Notes under the pieces: model-generated
What the model was told of the DNA's origin: nothing
Database searches by the model: none
The model's input: the letters and a program-made list of their open reading frames with translations, nothing else
Shown: positions 8,462 to 15,921 of the stretch, piece by piece
How positions within the stretch are numbered: the first letter of the stretch is position 1
Layout of the letters: each line of letters opens with the position of its first letter
Made by a program: the position numbers and the translations under genes
NCBI GenBank assembly: GCA_937895705.1
Contig: CALBKM010000027.1
Coordinates: 1 to 64,000 of the forward strand
Origin: an uncultured Clostridia bacterium
GTDB taxonomy: Bacteria; Bacillota; Clostridia; Lachnospirales; Lachnospiraceae
Direction of reading: 5' to 3'
DNA length: 64,000 bases

Positions 8462-8929
8462 ATGATAATTGATAAGGCATCCGATAAAGAGATAGAGGAG
8501 TTAGTAGAACTTCGACTTGCTTATTTGCAGGAAGATTTGGGCGAGATATCGGAAGATGATCTGCAGGGATTGCAAGAAGCACTTCCGCAGTATTTCAGAA
8601 AACATCTGAATCAGGATTTGTTTGTGTATATTGCAAGAGAGGAAGAAGAGATTTTCGCATGTGCATTTCTGTTAGTTGTTGAGAAGCCGATGAGCCCTAT
8701 GTTTATGACAGGAAAAACCGGAACGGTGCTGAATGTTTATACAAAGCCGGAGTACAGGAAAAAGGGCTATGCCAAGCAATTGATAAAGCTTTTATTAGAT
8801 GATGCAAAGACAAACGAACTAAGTGTAGTTGAGTTGAAAGCAACGGACGACGGATATCATTTGTACAAATCGGTGGGATTTGAGGATGTGGTATCAAAGT
8901 ATCATAATATGAGGTTTATGGTTAACTAA
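8462..8929 (+). CDS. GNAT family N-acetyltransferase
   Basis: 155 residues. Motif A of the GNAT fold is NVYTKPEYRKKGYAKQLIKL (R-x-x-G-x-A acetyl-CoA pyrophosphate loop), and the C-terminal YHLYKSVGFEDV is the usual motif-B end. ATG 8462 is chosen because GGAAGGAG lies 9 bases upstream; an upstream GTG at 8438 would extend the frame by 8 residues but has no ribosome site. The acceptor substrate is unknown. Confidence 0.85.
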   Translation: MIIDKASDKEIEELVELRLAYLQEDLGEISEDDLQGLQEALPQYFRKHLNQDLFVYIAREEEEIFACAFLLVVEKPMSPMFMTGKTGTVLNVYTKPEYRKKGYAKQLIKLLLDDAKTNELSVVELKATDDGYHLYKSVGFEDVVSKYHNMRFMVN

Positions 8930-8940
8930 GGAGAGAAGAT

Positions 8941-10005
8941 ATGATAGTTCCATATACAAACGATATAAAGAAATACTTAGAATACAGTAACATGATTGAC
9001 TATACCTCAAAGGAAGTATCCGACCTGGCAGAACTGCTATTTGCTGAGTCAAATGACTCTTTGGACTACATAAAGAACGTCTACGAGTATGTCCGTGACC
9101 GAATTTCGCATTCCGCAGACGCAGGAGAAGATACAGTGACTTGCAGCGCCTCTGAGGTGTTGGCAGCAGGGCATGGAATATGTTTTGCAAAGTCCCATCT
9201 TTTGGCGGCGCTGTTGCGACGGAAAGGGATTCCGTGCGGATTTTGTTATCAGAAGCTGATTTTGGATGATGAAACGGCACCGGTGTTAATTTATCACGGA
9301 TTGAACGGTGTCTATTTGGAAGATTATGAGATGTGGATTCGTTTGGATGCCAGAGGAAATAAGGAAGGGGTAAATGCGCAGTTTTCTGTGGATGCCGAGC
9401 AACTTGCTTTTTCGATTCGACCGGAGAAAGGCGAGGAAGATGGTTTTGTGGTGTATCCGGAGCCGGATACAGAGATTTTAAGGGTGTTGAGGGAGAACCG
9501 GACGAGAACGGAATTGTGGAATGATTTGCCGACAAAGCTTGCGTATAAGATGCCTGAAGAATTGATTTATGAAGAAATCACAGAAGACCATCTGGAGGAG
9601 TTGGCACATCTCTATGTGGCGACCTTTAATGCGGCACCTTGGAATGACGAATGGACCTTTGAGACAGCGCGAAAACGCCTGCAACAGCTGCTTCATTCGG
9701 AGGATTCCTTCGGACTGTGCGTATATCAGGGCGGACAACTGTGTGGTGCGGTTTTGGGAGTATTGGAGCAGTACTTTGACGGACCTATGTATAACTTGCA
9801 TGAGTATTGGGTGAAAAATGAGATGCGGGGAAAAGGAATCGGATCAAAGCTTTTTGCGGAAACGGAGAAGCGTTTACTGGAGCGCGGTGTGAAAAACATT
9901 ATTCTGTTTACGGCAAAGGGTGATGCTACGGAGCATTTCTATCACAAACAGGGAATGGGGACCGACCCGGATATGGTGTTTATGTCAAAGAGGATAGGAG
10001 ATTAA
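8941..10005 (+). CDS. Fusion of transglutaminase-like and GNAT acetyltransferase domains
   Basis: 354 residues in two domains. Residues about 35-180 form a transglutaminase/protease-like domain with a complete Cys-His-Asp set: Cys-81 in GHGICFAKSHLLAALLR, His-119 in LIYHGLNGVYL and Asp-136 in RLDARGNK. Residues about 208-354 form a GNAT domain with EYWVKNEMRGKGIGSKLF (acetyl-CoA loop) and EHFYHKQGMGTD at the end. No signal peptide is present, so it is cytoplasmic. The transglutaminase-like half may act as a peptidase or amidase and the GNAT half may acetylate the released amine; that coupling is inference. It lies in the enzyme run, two bases before the HD gene. Confidence 0.8.
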   Translation: MIVPYTNDIKKYLEYSNMIDYTSKEVSDLAELLFAESNDSLDYIKNVYEYVRDRISHSADAGEDTVTCSASEVLAAGHGICFAKSHLLAALLRRKGIPCGFCYQKLILDDETAPVLIYHGLNGVYLEDYEMWIRLDARGNKEGVNAQFSVDAEQLAFSIRPEKGEEDGFVVYPEPDTEILRVLRENRTRTELWNDLPTKLAYKMPEELIYEEITEDHLEELAHLYVATFNAAPWNDEWTFETARKRLQQLLHSEDSFGLCVYQGGQLCGAVLGVLEQYFDGPMYNLHEYWVKNEMRGKGIGSKLFAETEKRLLERGVKNIILFTAKGDATEHFYHKQGMGTDPDMVFMSKRIGD

Positions 10006-10006
10006 C

Positions 10007-10633
10007 ATGTTACCAACCAAAGAAAAAGCAGAAAAGGAATTACAGCTTGCCGGAGAAATGAATCCGGGTCCGTGGACGAAGCATTCCATTAATGTGGGTA
10101 TAGCGGCGAGAAATATCGCAGAAAAGGTGCCGGGGATGGATGCGGAAAAAGCTTATATTGTGGGCGTACTCCATGACATCGGACGGCGCGTAGGGATTGT
10201 GGATATTCCGACACATGTGTACGAGGGCTACAAGTATTGCAGGTCAAAGGGCTGGGACGAGGCGGCCCGCATTTGTATGACCCATTCTTATCCGCTGATG
10301 CAGGAGGAGTTTACCTATGAACTTAGGACCGAGGCGGAGAGGGAGATAAAGAAGTATGTTGAAAGTTGTCAGGCGGATGAGTATGACATGCTCATTCAGC
10401 TTTGTGACGCAATGGCTACGGACTATGGATTTGTGATTGTGGAGAAGCGATTTGTGGATGTGACCCGCCGATACGGCATTATGGAAACCTACATCAAAGG
10501 CTGGGAACGGACCTTTGCAAGTAAGGAGTTTTTCGAGGCGAAGATGGGCTGTTCCGTATATGACGTGTTGCCGGATATCGGGCGGACAACGCTGCTTTCT
10601 CCGAAGCCGTGGAAACCGGGAAATGGAAAATAG
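10007..10633 (+). CDS. HD domain phosphohydrolase
   Basis: 208 residues. HD-superfamily metal ligands are visible: His-26 in TKHSINVGIAAR, the His-Asp pair at 56-57 in VGVLHDIGRR, a later histidine in MTHSYPL and Asp in LIQLCDAMATD. Proteins of this type hydrolyse phosphomonoesters, nucleotides or cyclic nucleotides with a bound divalent metal. The gene starts one base after the previous stop, so translation is probably coupled. No synthetase or GGDEF partner domain is present, so a (p)ppGpp or cyclic-nucleotide role cannot be claimed. Confidence 0.8.
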   Translation: MLPTKEKAEKELQLAGEMNPGPWTKHSINVGIAARNIAEKVPGMDAEKAYIVGVLHDIGRRVGIVDIPTHVYEGYKYCRSKGWDEAARICMTHSYPLMQEEFTYELRTEAEREIKKYVESCQADEYDMLIQLCDAMATDYGFVIVEKRFVDVTRRYGIMETYIKGWERTFASKEFFEAKMGCSVYDVLPDIGRTTLLSPKPWKPGNGK

Positions 10634-10692
10634 TGTCGGCGTATGAGGTGCTGGAGAAATGGGTGTGCCAAGAAGTGCAGAAAGGAGCAGTT

Positions 10693-11169
10693 ATGTTTCG
10701 AGAATTACTTAGAAAAAACAAGCAGCTTTCCACAGAGGAGTGCGTGGAACTTTTGAAAAAAGAGACCAGGGGCGTGCTGTCGGTCATTGGAGACGAGGGG
10801 TATCCATACGGCTCACCGATGAATCATTGGTACAACGAGGAGGACGGCGCGATTTATTTCCATTGCGGCAATGTAGGACATCGGTTGGAGGCACTGCGGA
10901 AGAATAACAAGGTATCCTTTTGCGTGTATAATCAGGGGGTCAGACCGGACGGCGAGTGGGCGTACCGGGTGAAAAGTGTGATTGTGTTCGGAAAACTGGA
11001 TATTTTGGACGATATGGATTTGATTGCGGACATCACGACGAAGCTCAGTTATAAGTTTACCCAGGATGAGGAGTACATTAAGAGGGAAATTGAACAGTCC
11101 GGGCATCGGACACTGTTACTGCGCCTTATGCCGGAGCATATGTGCGGGAAATTAGTAACGGAAGCATAA
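10693..11169 (+). CDS. Pyridoxamine 5'-phosphate oxidase-related flavoprotein, copy 1
   Basis: 158 residues with the split-barrel FMN-binding pattern RGVLSVIGDEGYPYGSPMNH, IYFHCGNVGHRLEALRKNNK and VSFCVYNQ, closest to the 5-nitroimidazole reductase-like (NimA) branch of the PNPOx superfamily. ATG 10693 is preferred because AAAGGAG lies five bases upstream; starts further upstream would overlap the HD gene. Such proteins bind FMN or F420 and often reduce small aromatic compounds or protect against them; the substrate here is unknown. A second, more distant PNPOx gene lies at 12258. Confidence 0.8.
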   Translation: MFRELLRKNKQLSTEECVELLKKETRGVLSVIGDEGYPYGSPMNHWYNEEDGAIYFHCGNVGHRLEALRKNNKVSFCVYNQGVRPDGEWAYRVKSVIVFGKLDILDDMDLIADITTKLSYKFTQDEEYIKREIEQSGHRTLLLRLMPEHMCGKLVTEA

Positions 11170-11181
11170 GGAGGGGATATC

Positions 11182-11643
11182 ATGCTTGCAAAGAACAAAT
11201 CCGGCTGGATTTTGCTGGAACACATTGATATTACGGAAGAGGAAATCGGTAGTTACGAGAATGTAACCGGAGCTTTTGCAATAGTAACAGTGGACGGTCA
11301 GTACATAATCGGTTATAATAAATGGAGACAGCAGTGGGAGTTTTGCGGTGGAGGTATTGAGCCTGGAGAAACGGCCCGGGAGGCGGCATTGCGGGAATTG
11401 TTTGAGGAGACCCACCAAAAGGCGAAGGAGCTTACCTTTCGGGGAATTTCCCGGATGCAGAGACCGGACGGATCTCTTTGCTATCAGGCGGTTTTTACGG
11501 GAGTTGTGGAGCGGTTGGAGCCGTTTGTGGCGACGGATGAGGATGAGATGAGTGACATTATGCTGTGGGATTTAAAGCAGGATATCGGCTATGTGGACGA
11601 ATGTGATTTGTGTATTGTGAAAATGTGGTCCGTTGCGAAATAA
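11182..11643 (+). CDS. Nudix hydrolase
   Basis: 153 residues with a full Nudix box at about residues 54-76: G-x5-E-x7-R-E-x2-E-E begins GGGIEPGETAREAALRELF and continues EETH. The box glutamates bind Mg2+ and cleave nucleoside diphosphates linked to another moiety. The preceding strand IIGYNKWRQQWEFCGG fits the fold. GGAGGGG lies before ATG 11182. Substrate range cannot be read from the motif. The tRNA gene follows 5 bases after the stop. Confidence 0.88.
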   Translation: MLAKNKSGWILLEHIDITEEEIGSYENVTGAFAIVTVDGQYIIGYNKWRQQWEFCGGGIEPGETAREAALRELFEETHQKAKELTFRGISRMQRPDGSLCYQAVFTGVVERLEPFVATDEDEMSDIMLWDLKQDIGYVDECDLCIVKMWSVAK

Positions 11644-11648
11644 CTTTA

Positions 11649-11721
11649 CGAGGCGTGGCTCAGTTGGTAGAGCGCTACATTAGGGATGTAGAGGTCGCCG
11701 GTTCGAATCCGGTCGCTTCGA
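11649..11721 (+). tRNA. tRNA-Pro with AGG anticodon
   Basis: A complete cloverleaf can be folded by hand. The acceptor stem is CGAGGCG with CGCTTCG (one G-T pair), the D arm GCTC-AGTTGGTA-GAGC, and the anticodon arm CTACA-TTAGGGA-TGTAG with AGG at 11682-11684. The variable loop is AGGTC and the T arm GCCGG-TTCGAAT-CCGGT, with discriminator A at 11721. C1-G72, A73 and G37 are typical of bacterial tRNA-Pro. The CCA end is not encoded. The AGG anticodon is unusual for bacterial proline tRNAs, which mostly use TGG, GGG or CGG. It lies between the Nudix gene and a GNAT gene inside the enzyme run. Confidence 0.93.
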
Positions 11722-11758
11722 TTTCGTATGCTTAAAAAAGTTAAAAGGAGTGTAATCG

Positions 11759-12193
11759 ATGATAAGAAAGGCAACGGTAATTGATGCTGCTTGCGTAGCA
11801 AAGCTTGCCATACAGATGTGGGAAGATAATACATTAGAGGGGTTAACCGGGGAGTTGGCAGAGATTATCGCAAACCCGGAAAGCGGGGTATTTCTGCTGT
11901 ATGACTGTGAACAGGCAATCGGATTTGCCCAGTGCCAGCTTCGTCATGACTATGTAGAAGGTACCGACAGCAGTCCGGTGGGATATTTGGAAGGTATCTT
12001 TGTGGAAGAAGATTATCGGAACAAGGGCTATGCAAAGGAATTGTTAAAGCAGTGCGAGGCTTGGGCAAAGGATATGGGCTGTACGGAATTTGCCAGTGAT
12101 TGCGAGCTTACGAATACCGGCAGTCTGGAGTTTCATCTGAAGATGGGATTTGAAGAAGCGAACAGGGTGATCTGTTTTACGAAAAGATTGTAA
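11759..12193 (+). CDS. AAC(6')-like GNAT acetyltransferase
   Basis: 144 residues. Beyond the generic GNAT loop (YRNKGYAKELLKQCEAW), it carries the sequence set of aminoglycoside 6'-N-acetyltransferases of the short AAC(6')-Iy-type branch: IGFAQCQLRHDYVEG, SSPVGYLEGIFVEEDYR, GCTEFASDCELTNTGS and FHLKMGFEEANRVICF. That subfamily transfers acetyl from acetyl-CoA to the 6'-amine of aminoglycosides. Chromosomal members are often of unknown natural function, so the call is by resemblance only. AAAAGGAG precedes ATG 11759. It is the first gene after the tRNA. Confidence 0.8.
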   Translation: MIRKATVIDAACVAKLAIQMWEDNTLEGLTGELAEIIANPESGVFLLYDCEQAIGFAQCQLRHDYVEGTDSSPVGYLEGIFVEEDYRNKGYAKELLKQCEAWAKDMGCTEFASDCELTNTGSLEFHLKMGFEEANRVICFTKRL

Positions 12194-12257
12194 AGAAGGC
12201 GAAAAGGTGTTTGTTAAATAAAAAGTGTTTGTATGCTGAACCGCGGAGGAAGAGTTT

Positions 12258-12689
12258 ATGGAGAAGCTATCGTTAGTAACGGAGCAGATTTTGTCTGAAC
12301 GTTTCGGGAAAGACAGTTTGATTTCTTTGGCAACAACGGAGAATAACATTCCGTATGTTCGTGTTGTTGACGCTTTTTACGAGGAAGGAGCATTTTATGT
12401 GTTGACCTATGCATTGTCCGGAAAGATAAAACAGATTGAGAAAAATCCTACGGTGGCAATTGCGGGGGATTGGTTTACAGCACACGGGAAGGCTGTTAAT
12501 CTTGGCTGGTTCGGGAAGGAAGAAAATGAAGAGATTGCAGAGAAGATGAAAGTATTTTTTGCGGAGTGGATTGACAACGGACATAACAATTTTGATGATA
12601 AGAATACATGCATTCTAAAAGTTGAGTTGACGAAAGGTGTTCTGTTTTCTAATGGGACAAGGTATGAGATAGATTTTACGGAGGAATAG
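12258..12689 (+). CDS. Pyridoxamine 5'-phosphate oxidase family protein, copy 2
   Basis: 143 residues of the split-barrel flavoprotein type: SLATTENNIPYVRVVDAFYE, FYVLTYALSGKIKQIEKNP and TVAIAGDWFTAHGKAVNLG. The order matches general-stress-protein-26/PNPOx-like proteins that bind FMN or a related cofactor. The start follows GCGGAGGAAG. It ends one base before the HAD gene, so the two are probably coupled. The function is not assignable beyond the family. Confidence 0.8.
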   Translation: MEKLSLVTEQILSERFGKDSLISLATTENNIPYVRVVDAFYEEGAFYVLTYALSGKIKQIEKNPTVAIAGDWFTAHGKAVNLGWFGKEENEEIAEKMKVFFAEWIDNGHNNFDDKNTCILKVELTKGVLFSNGTRYEIDFTEE

Positions 12690-12690
12690 G

Positions 12691-13332
12691 ATGAACAAGA
12701 TTACCACGCTGATATTCGACATGTACGGTGTCATCATAGAGGAAAGCAAAGGAAACTTCATTCCGTACACCTACAATCACTTTGACGAATCCGAATATGA
12801 GCGGATTACCAGACAGTTCCGAGTGGAAAAACTGTTCGGGCAAGCAGGAAACGGTGAGATTACTTCGGATGAATTCCTGTCTATGCTTGGCTTTAAGGAT
12901 ACACAATACCACATGAGGGATTACATAGAAAATCATCTTACATTGGACGCCGGGTTTGTACCTTTTGCGGAGAAATTCGTAGGACAGTATGAGTTTGAGC
13001 TGTTGTCTAACGATGTGTCCGAATGGAGTGCATATATTACAGAGTTTCATGGGTTGGATAAGTATTTCACTCACAAGATTGTCAGCGGTGATGTGAAATG
13101 TCGTAAGCCGGATAAGAAGATTTATGAGATTGCTTTAGAACGAATCGGTAAGAAGCCGGAGGAGTGCTTGTTTATCGATAATACAGGAAAGAATCTTTTC
13201 GTGGCACAGGAACTGGGGATTAAGTCGGTTATGTTCGATAGAGACAAGGAAGAGTACGAGGGGATTAAGGTAAATTCCTTTGAAGAATTGGAACAGATAA
13301 TTGAGGAAGAAATGAAGGATTGTCAGGAATAA
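12691..13332 (+). CDS. HAD superfamily hydrolase
   Basis: 213 residues of the HAD subfamily I fold. Motif I is IFDMYGVI (nucleophile Asp-10), motif II SNDVSEW, motif III VKCRKPDKKIYE and motif IV ECLFIDNTGKN. The second motif-I aspartate, normally the general acid, is Tyr here; YihX-like members also lack it, so activity is possible but altered. The cap is a helical insert of about residues 20-90. The likely reaction is phosphate monoester hydrolysis on an unknown metabolite. Confidence 0.8.
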   Translation: MNKITTLIFDMYGVIIEESKGNFIPYTYNHFDESEYERITRQFRVEKLFGQAGNGEITSDEFLSMLGFKDTQYHMRDYIENHLTLDAGFVPFAEKFVGQYEFELLSNDVSEWSAYITEFHGLDKYFTHKIVSGDVKCRKPDKKIYEIALERIGKKPEECLFIDNTGKNLFVAQELGIKSVMFDRDKEEYEGIKVNSFEELEQIIEEEMKDCQE

Positions 13333-13348
13333 TCTTTAGGGGGAATAT

Positions 13349-13708
13349 ATGTATGTTAAAAAAGTATGGAATTCTGTATATGCTATCGTTTGTTTGCTAT
13401 TTTCTTGTACTTGAATCTTCTTTGACATAAAGCTTGATATTGATAGAACGTATCGTTTTACGGAACGTTTTCTGATTTACTTTGTGATTACTGTTATCTG
13501 GTGGATTATTACATTCCTTTTTGGGGCTGTTACGCTGTGGGCAGTGACGAACGCACCTTGGGTAGAGGTGCTTGAAGAAAGAGGATATGACCTATATTCT
13601 GCAGGGCTTATATATGGTTTAATGTTTATACTTATGTATATTGGTGTTACGCTTGTAATCGGAATTGCGTTTGTGGTACGGTCGATTCGGGGAAGCGGTA
13701 AGAGATAA
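13349..13708 (+). pseudogene. Small membrane protein gene interrupted by an in-frame TGA
   Basis: From ATG 13349, behind AGGGGG, the frame reads MYVKKVWNSVYAIVCLLFSC-T and stops at TGA 13412-13414. The same frame stays open downstream (IFFDIKLDIDRTYRFTERF...) to the stop at 13706-13708. Together this would be a 119-residue protein with three hydrophobic segments: one across the stop, one at about 13490-13545 and one at about 13610-13680. A single TGG-to-TGA change would explain the break. Alternatively, the intact part from GTG 13484 (74 residues) may be made alone, although it has no clear ribosome site. The family is unknown. Confidence 0.5.
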
Positions 13709-13749
13709 AATCAGTTTGTAGTTATGTAGTTTGAATAGGGAGGTAATCT

Positions 13750-15765
13750 TTGGATTTATCACGTTTTACAGAAGAACAACGGGTGGCCATTACCCACACC
13801 ACCGGTCCGATGTTAGTTCTTGCGGGACCGGGAAGCGGGAAAACCGCCGTCATTACGGAACGGGTGCGGTATCTGATTGAGGAGTGTGGGGTGCATCCGG
13901 GGAATATTTTGGTCATTACCTTTACCAAGGCGGCAGCCGAGGAGATGAAGGAACGATACGAGGCAAAGACCGGTACCGGGAAAGGGACGGTGAATTTCGG
14001 CACTTTTCATGCGGTGTTCTTTAAAATATTACGATTTGCCTATAACTACGAGGCGGCAAATATTTTAAAGGAAGATGAGAGGTACAAGATACTGCGGGAG
14101 ATTGCATGCGCTCACATGCAGCAGGAAATCACGGACGAGAAGGAGTTTGTGGAGGCCATCAGCGGCGAAATTTCCAGAGTAAAAAACGAGCGGTTTTCTT
14201 TGGAAAGCTATTATTCCTCCAATTGTCCGGATGAGGTGTTTCGGGAGATTTATACCGAGTATGACCGGTGGCTCCGGAAGGAAAATAAAGTAGATTTTGA
14301 CGATATGCAGTTGCTTTGTTACGAGCTTCTTACAAAGCGGCCGGATATTTTAAAACAATGGCAGCAGAAGTATACTTATGTACTGATTGACGAGTTCCAA
14401 GACATCAACCGGGTGCAGTACGATACCGTGCGTCTTTTGGCGGCACCGGAAGATAATTTGTTTATCGTAGGTGACGATGACCAGTCCATTTATCGGTTCC
14501 GGGGGGCGAGGCCGGAGTTAATGCTTCACTTTACGGAGGATTATCTAGAAGCGAAGCGGGTAACACTTTTGTGTAATTTCCGTTCCGCGGCACCTATTGT
14601 AAAGGCGGCCCTTCGGGTAGTGGGAAACAATAAAAAGCGGTTTGAAAAAGACCTGTATGCGAAAGAGGAGCAGGGCGAGGCGCTAGAATTCCGTCAGTAT
14701 CCGGAACGGAAGCGGGAATGTGCGGAGATTGCAGAAGAAATAGCGGTGTTACATCGGACGGGATTGCCTTGGCGGGAAATTGCGGTACTGTATCGGACCA
14801 ATTTGCAGTCCAGAGCTATCATGGGAAAGTTTATGGAGTACAATATTCCCTTTAAGACAAGAGATACCATTCCGAATCTGTATGAGCATTGGATTTGCCG
14901 GGATATGGTGACTTACATTAAGATGGCGCAGGGAAGCCGGAGCCGTTCCGATTTTTTGCAGATTATGAACCGGCCGAAGCGGTATATCGCAAGAGATGCG
15001 CTCGGCTTGTCTACGGTGGATTTCGAGCAGTTAAAGTCCTACTACGAGGACAAGGACTATGTGGTGGACCGTATCGAAAAGCTTCAGTACGATTTGCAGA
15101 TGATAAAAGGGCTGAATCCCTTTGCGGCAATTAATTATATCCGCCGGGCGGTGGGCTACGACGGTTTTCTGACCGAATATGCCCAATACCGGAGAATGCA
15201 ATCGGAGGAGTTGTTTGATTTGCTGGCGGAACTGCAGGAGGATGCGTCGGAGTACCCGACGTTTGAAGCGTGGTTTACTCATATGGCGGAGTATACGGAA
15301 CAGTTACAGCGACAAAAGGCGAAGGAAAAGAAAAACACAACCGAAGCGGTGACGCTTTCTACCTACCATTCCGCAAAGGGATTGGAGTACCATACGGTAT
15401 TTTTGCCGGAGTTAAATGAAGGACTGACCCCTCATCGACAGGCACTTTCCGCAGAGGATGTAGAGGAAGAACGCCGGATGTTTTATGTGGCAATGACAAG
15501 AGCAAAGCGTCGTCTGGTGCTGTCCTGTATGAAGGAATTGCGTTCCAAGGAACTGGTGCCGAGCCGATTTGTAGGAGAGGTGTTTACGGAACGCTCCTCG
15601 CTGACCGTCGGAACGAGGGTGATACATAAAATCTACGGAGAAGGTGTGATTACGGAAGCAGGGGATGGCAGATTACGGATTTTGTTTGATCGTTTTCCGG
15701 AAGAGAAGCTGTTAAATGAGGCTTATTGTGTGCAAAGCGGACTGCTAAAGGTAAACGATGAATAA
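13750..15765 (+). CDS. UvrD/PcrA-type ATP-dependent DNA helicase
   Basis: 671 residues of superfamily 1A, shorter than typical PcrA (about 730-750). Motifs are in order: Walker A GPGSGKT (26-32), Ia VITFTKAAAEEMKER, Walker B LIDEFQDIN, motif III GDDDQSIYRFRGA, motif IV LLCNFRS, motif V STYHSAKGLEYHTVFLP and motif VI RRMFYVAMTRAKRRL. It unwinds DNA 3'-5' in repair or replication restart. The start is TTG 13750 behind GGGAGGT. A short C-terminal domain (TVGTRVIHKIYGEG) resembles the PcrA tail that contacts RNA polymerase. It may be PcrA itself or a second UvrD-like helicase, so I leave the symbol blank. Confidence 0.92.
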   Translation: MDLSRFTEEQRVAITHTTGPMLVLAGPGSGKTAVITERVRYLIEECGVHPGNILVITFTKAAAEEMKERYEAKTGTGKGTVNFGTFHAVFFKILRFAYNYEAANILKEDERYKILREIACAHMQQEITDEKEFVEAISGEISRVKNERFSLESYYSSNCPDEVFREIYTEYDRWLRKENKVDFDDMQLLCYELLTKRPDILKQWQQKYTYVLIDEFQDINRVQYDTVRLLAAPEDNLFIVGDDDQSIYRFRGARPELMLHFTEDYLEAKRVTLLCNFRSAAPIVKAALRVVGNNKKRFEKDLYAKEEQGEALEFRQYPERKRECAEIAEEIAVLHRTGLPWREIAVLYRTNLQSRAIMGKFMEYNIPFKTRDTIPNLYEHWICRDMVTYIKMAQGSRSRSDFLQIMNRPKRYIARDALGLSTVDFEQLKSYYEDKDYVVDRIEKLQYDLQMIKGLNPFAAINYIRRAVGYDGFLTEYAQYRRMQSEELFDLLAELQEDASEYPTFEAWFTHMAEYTEQLQRQKAKEKKNTTEAVTLSTYHSAKGLEYHTVFLPELNEGLTPHRQALSAEDVEEERRMFYVAMTRAKRRLVLSCMKELRSKELVPSRFVGEVFTERSSLTVGTRVIHKIYGEGVITEAGDGRLRILFDRFPEEKLLNEAYCVQSGLLKVNDE

Positions 15766-15800
15766 ATTGTAAATGAGTTGTTAATAATTGTTTGAATATA

Positions 15801-15829
15801 TTGACAATTTCTTTGGATAATGCTATAAT
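15801..15829 (+). promoter_or_regulatory. Consensus sigma-A promoter
   Basis: TTGACA (15801-15806), a 17-base spacer and TATAAT (15824-15829) with TG at the extended -10 position. It is a perfect match to the housekeeping consensus and points to the gene at 15922, giving a leader of about 85 bases. Confidence 0.88.
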
Positions 15830-15921
15830 CTGTCTAACAGATTGGGACTGTTGTACTATAATTTCTTTTGTATTACAGTGAGGTTCTGTTTGCGAGAGGA
15901 AAGTAAAGGAGACGGTTACTT

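Noticed and set aside
11646..11834. Minus-strand frame across the tRNA gene
   Set aside because: Contains the peptide typically seen when a tRNA is translated antisense; the tRNA explains the sequence.
11649..13332. Integrated element attached at the tRNA-Pro
   Set aside because: No integrase gene and no second copy of the tRNA 3' end was seen in the window by eye.
13412..13414. TGA as a selenocysteine codon
   Set aside because: No SECIS-like hairpin is apparent after the TGA, and the surrounding sequence looks like a hydrophobic helix, not a redox site. A nonsense change is simpler.
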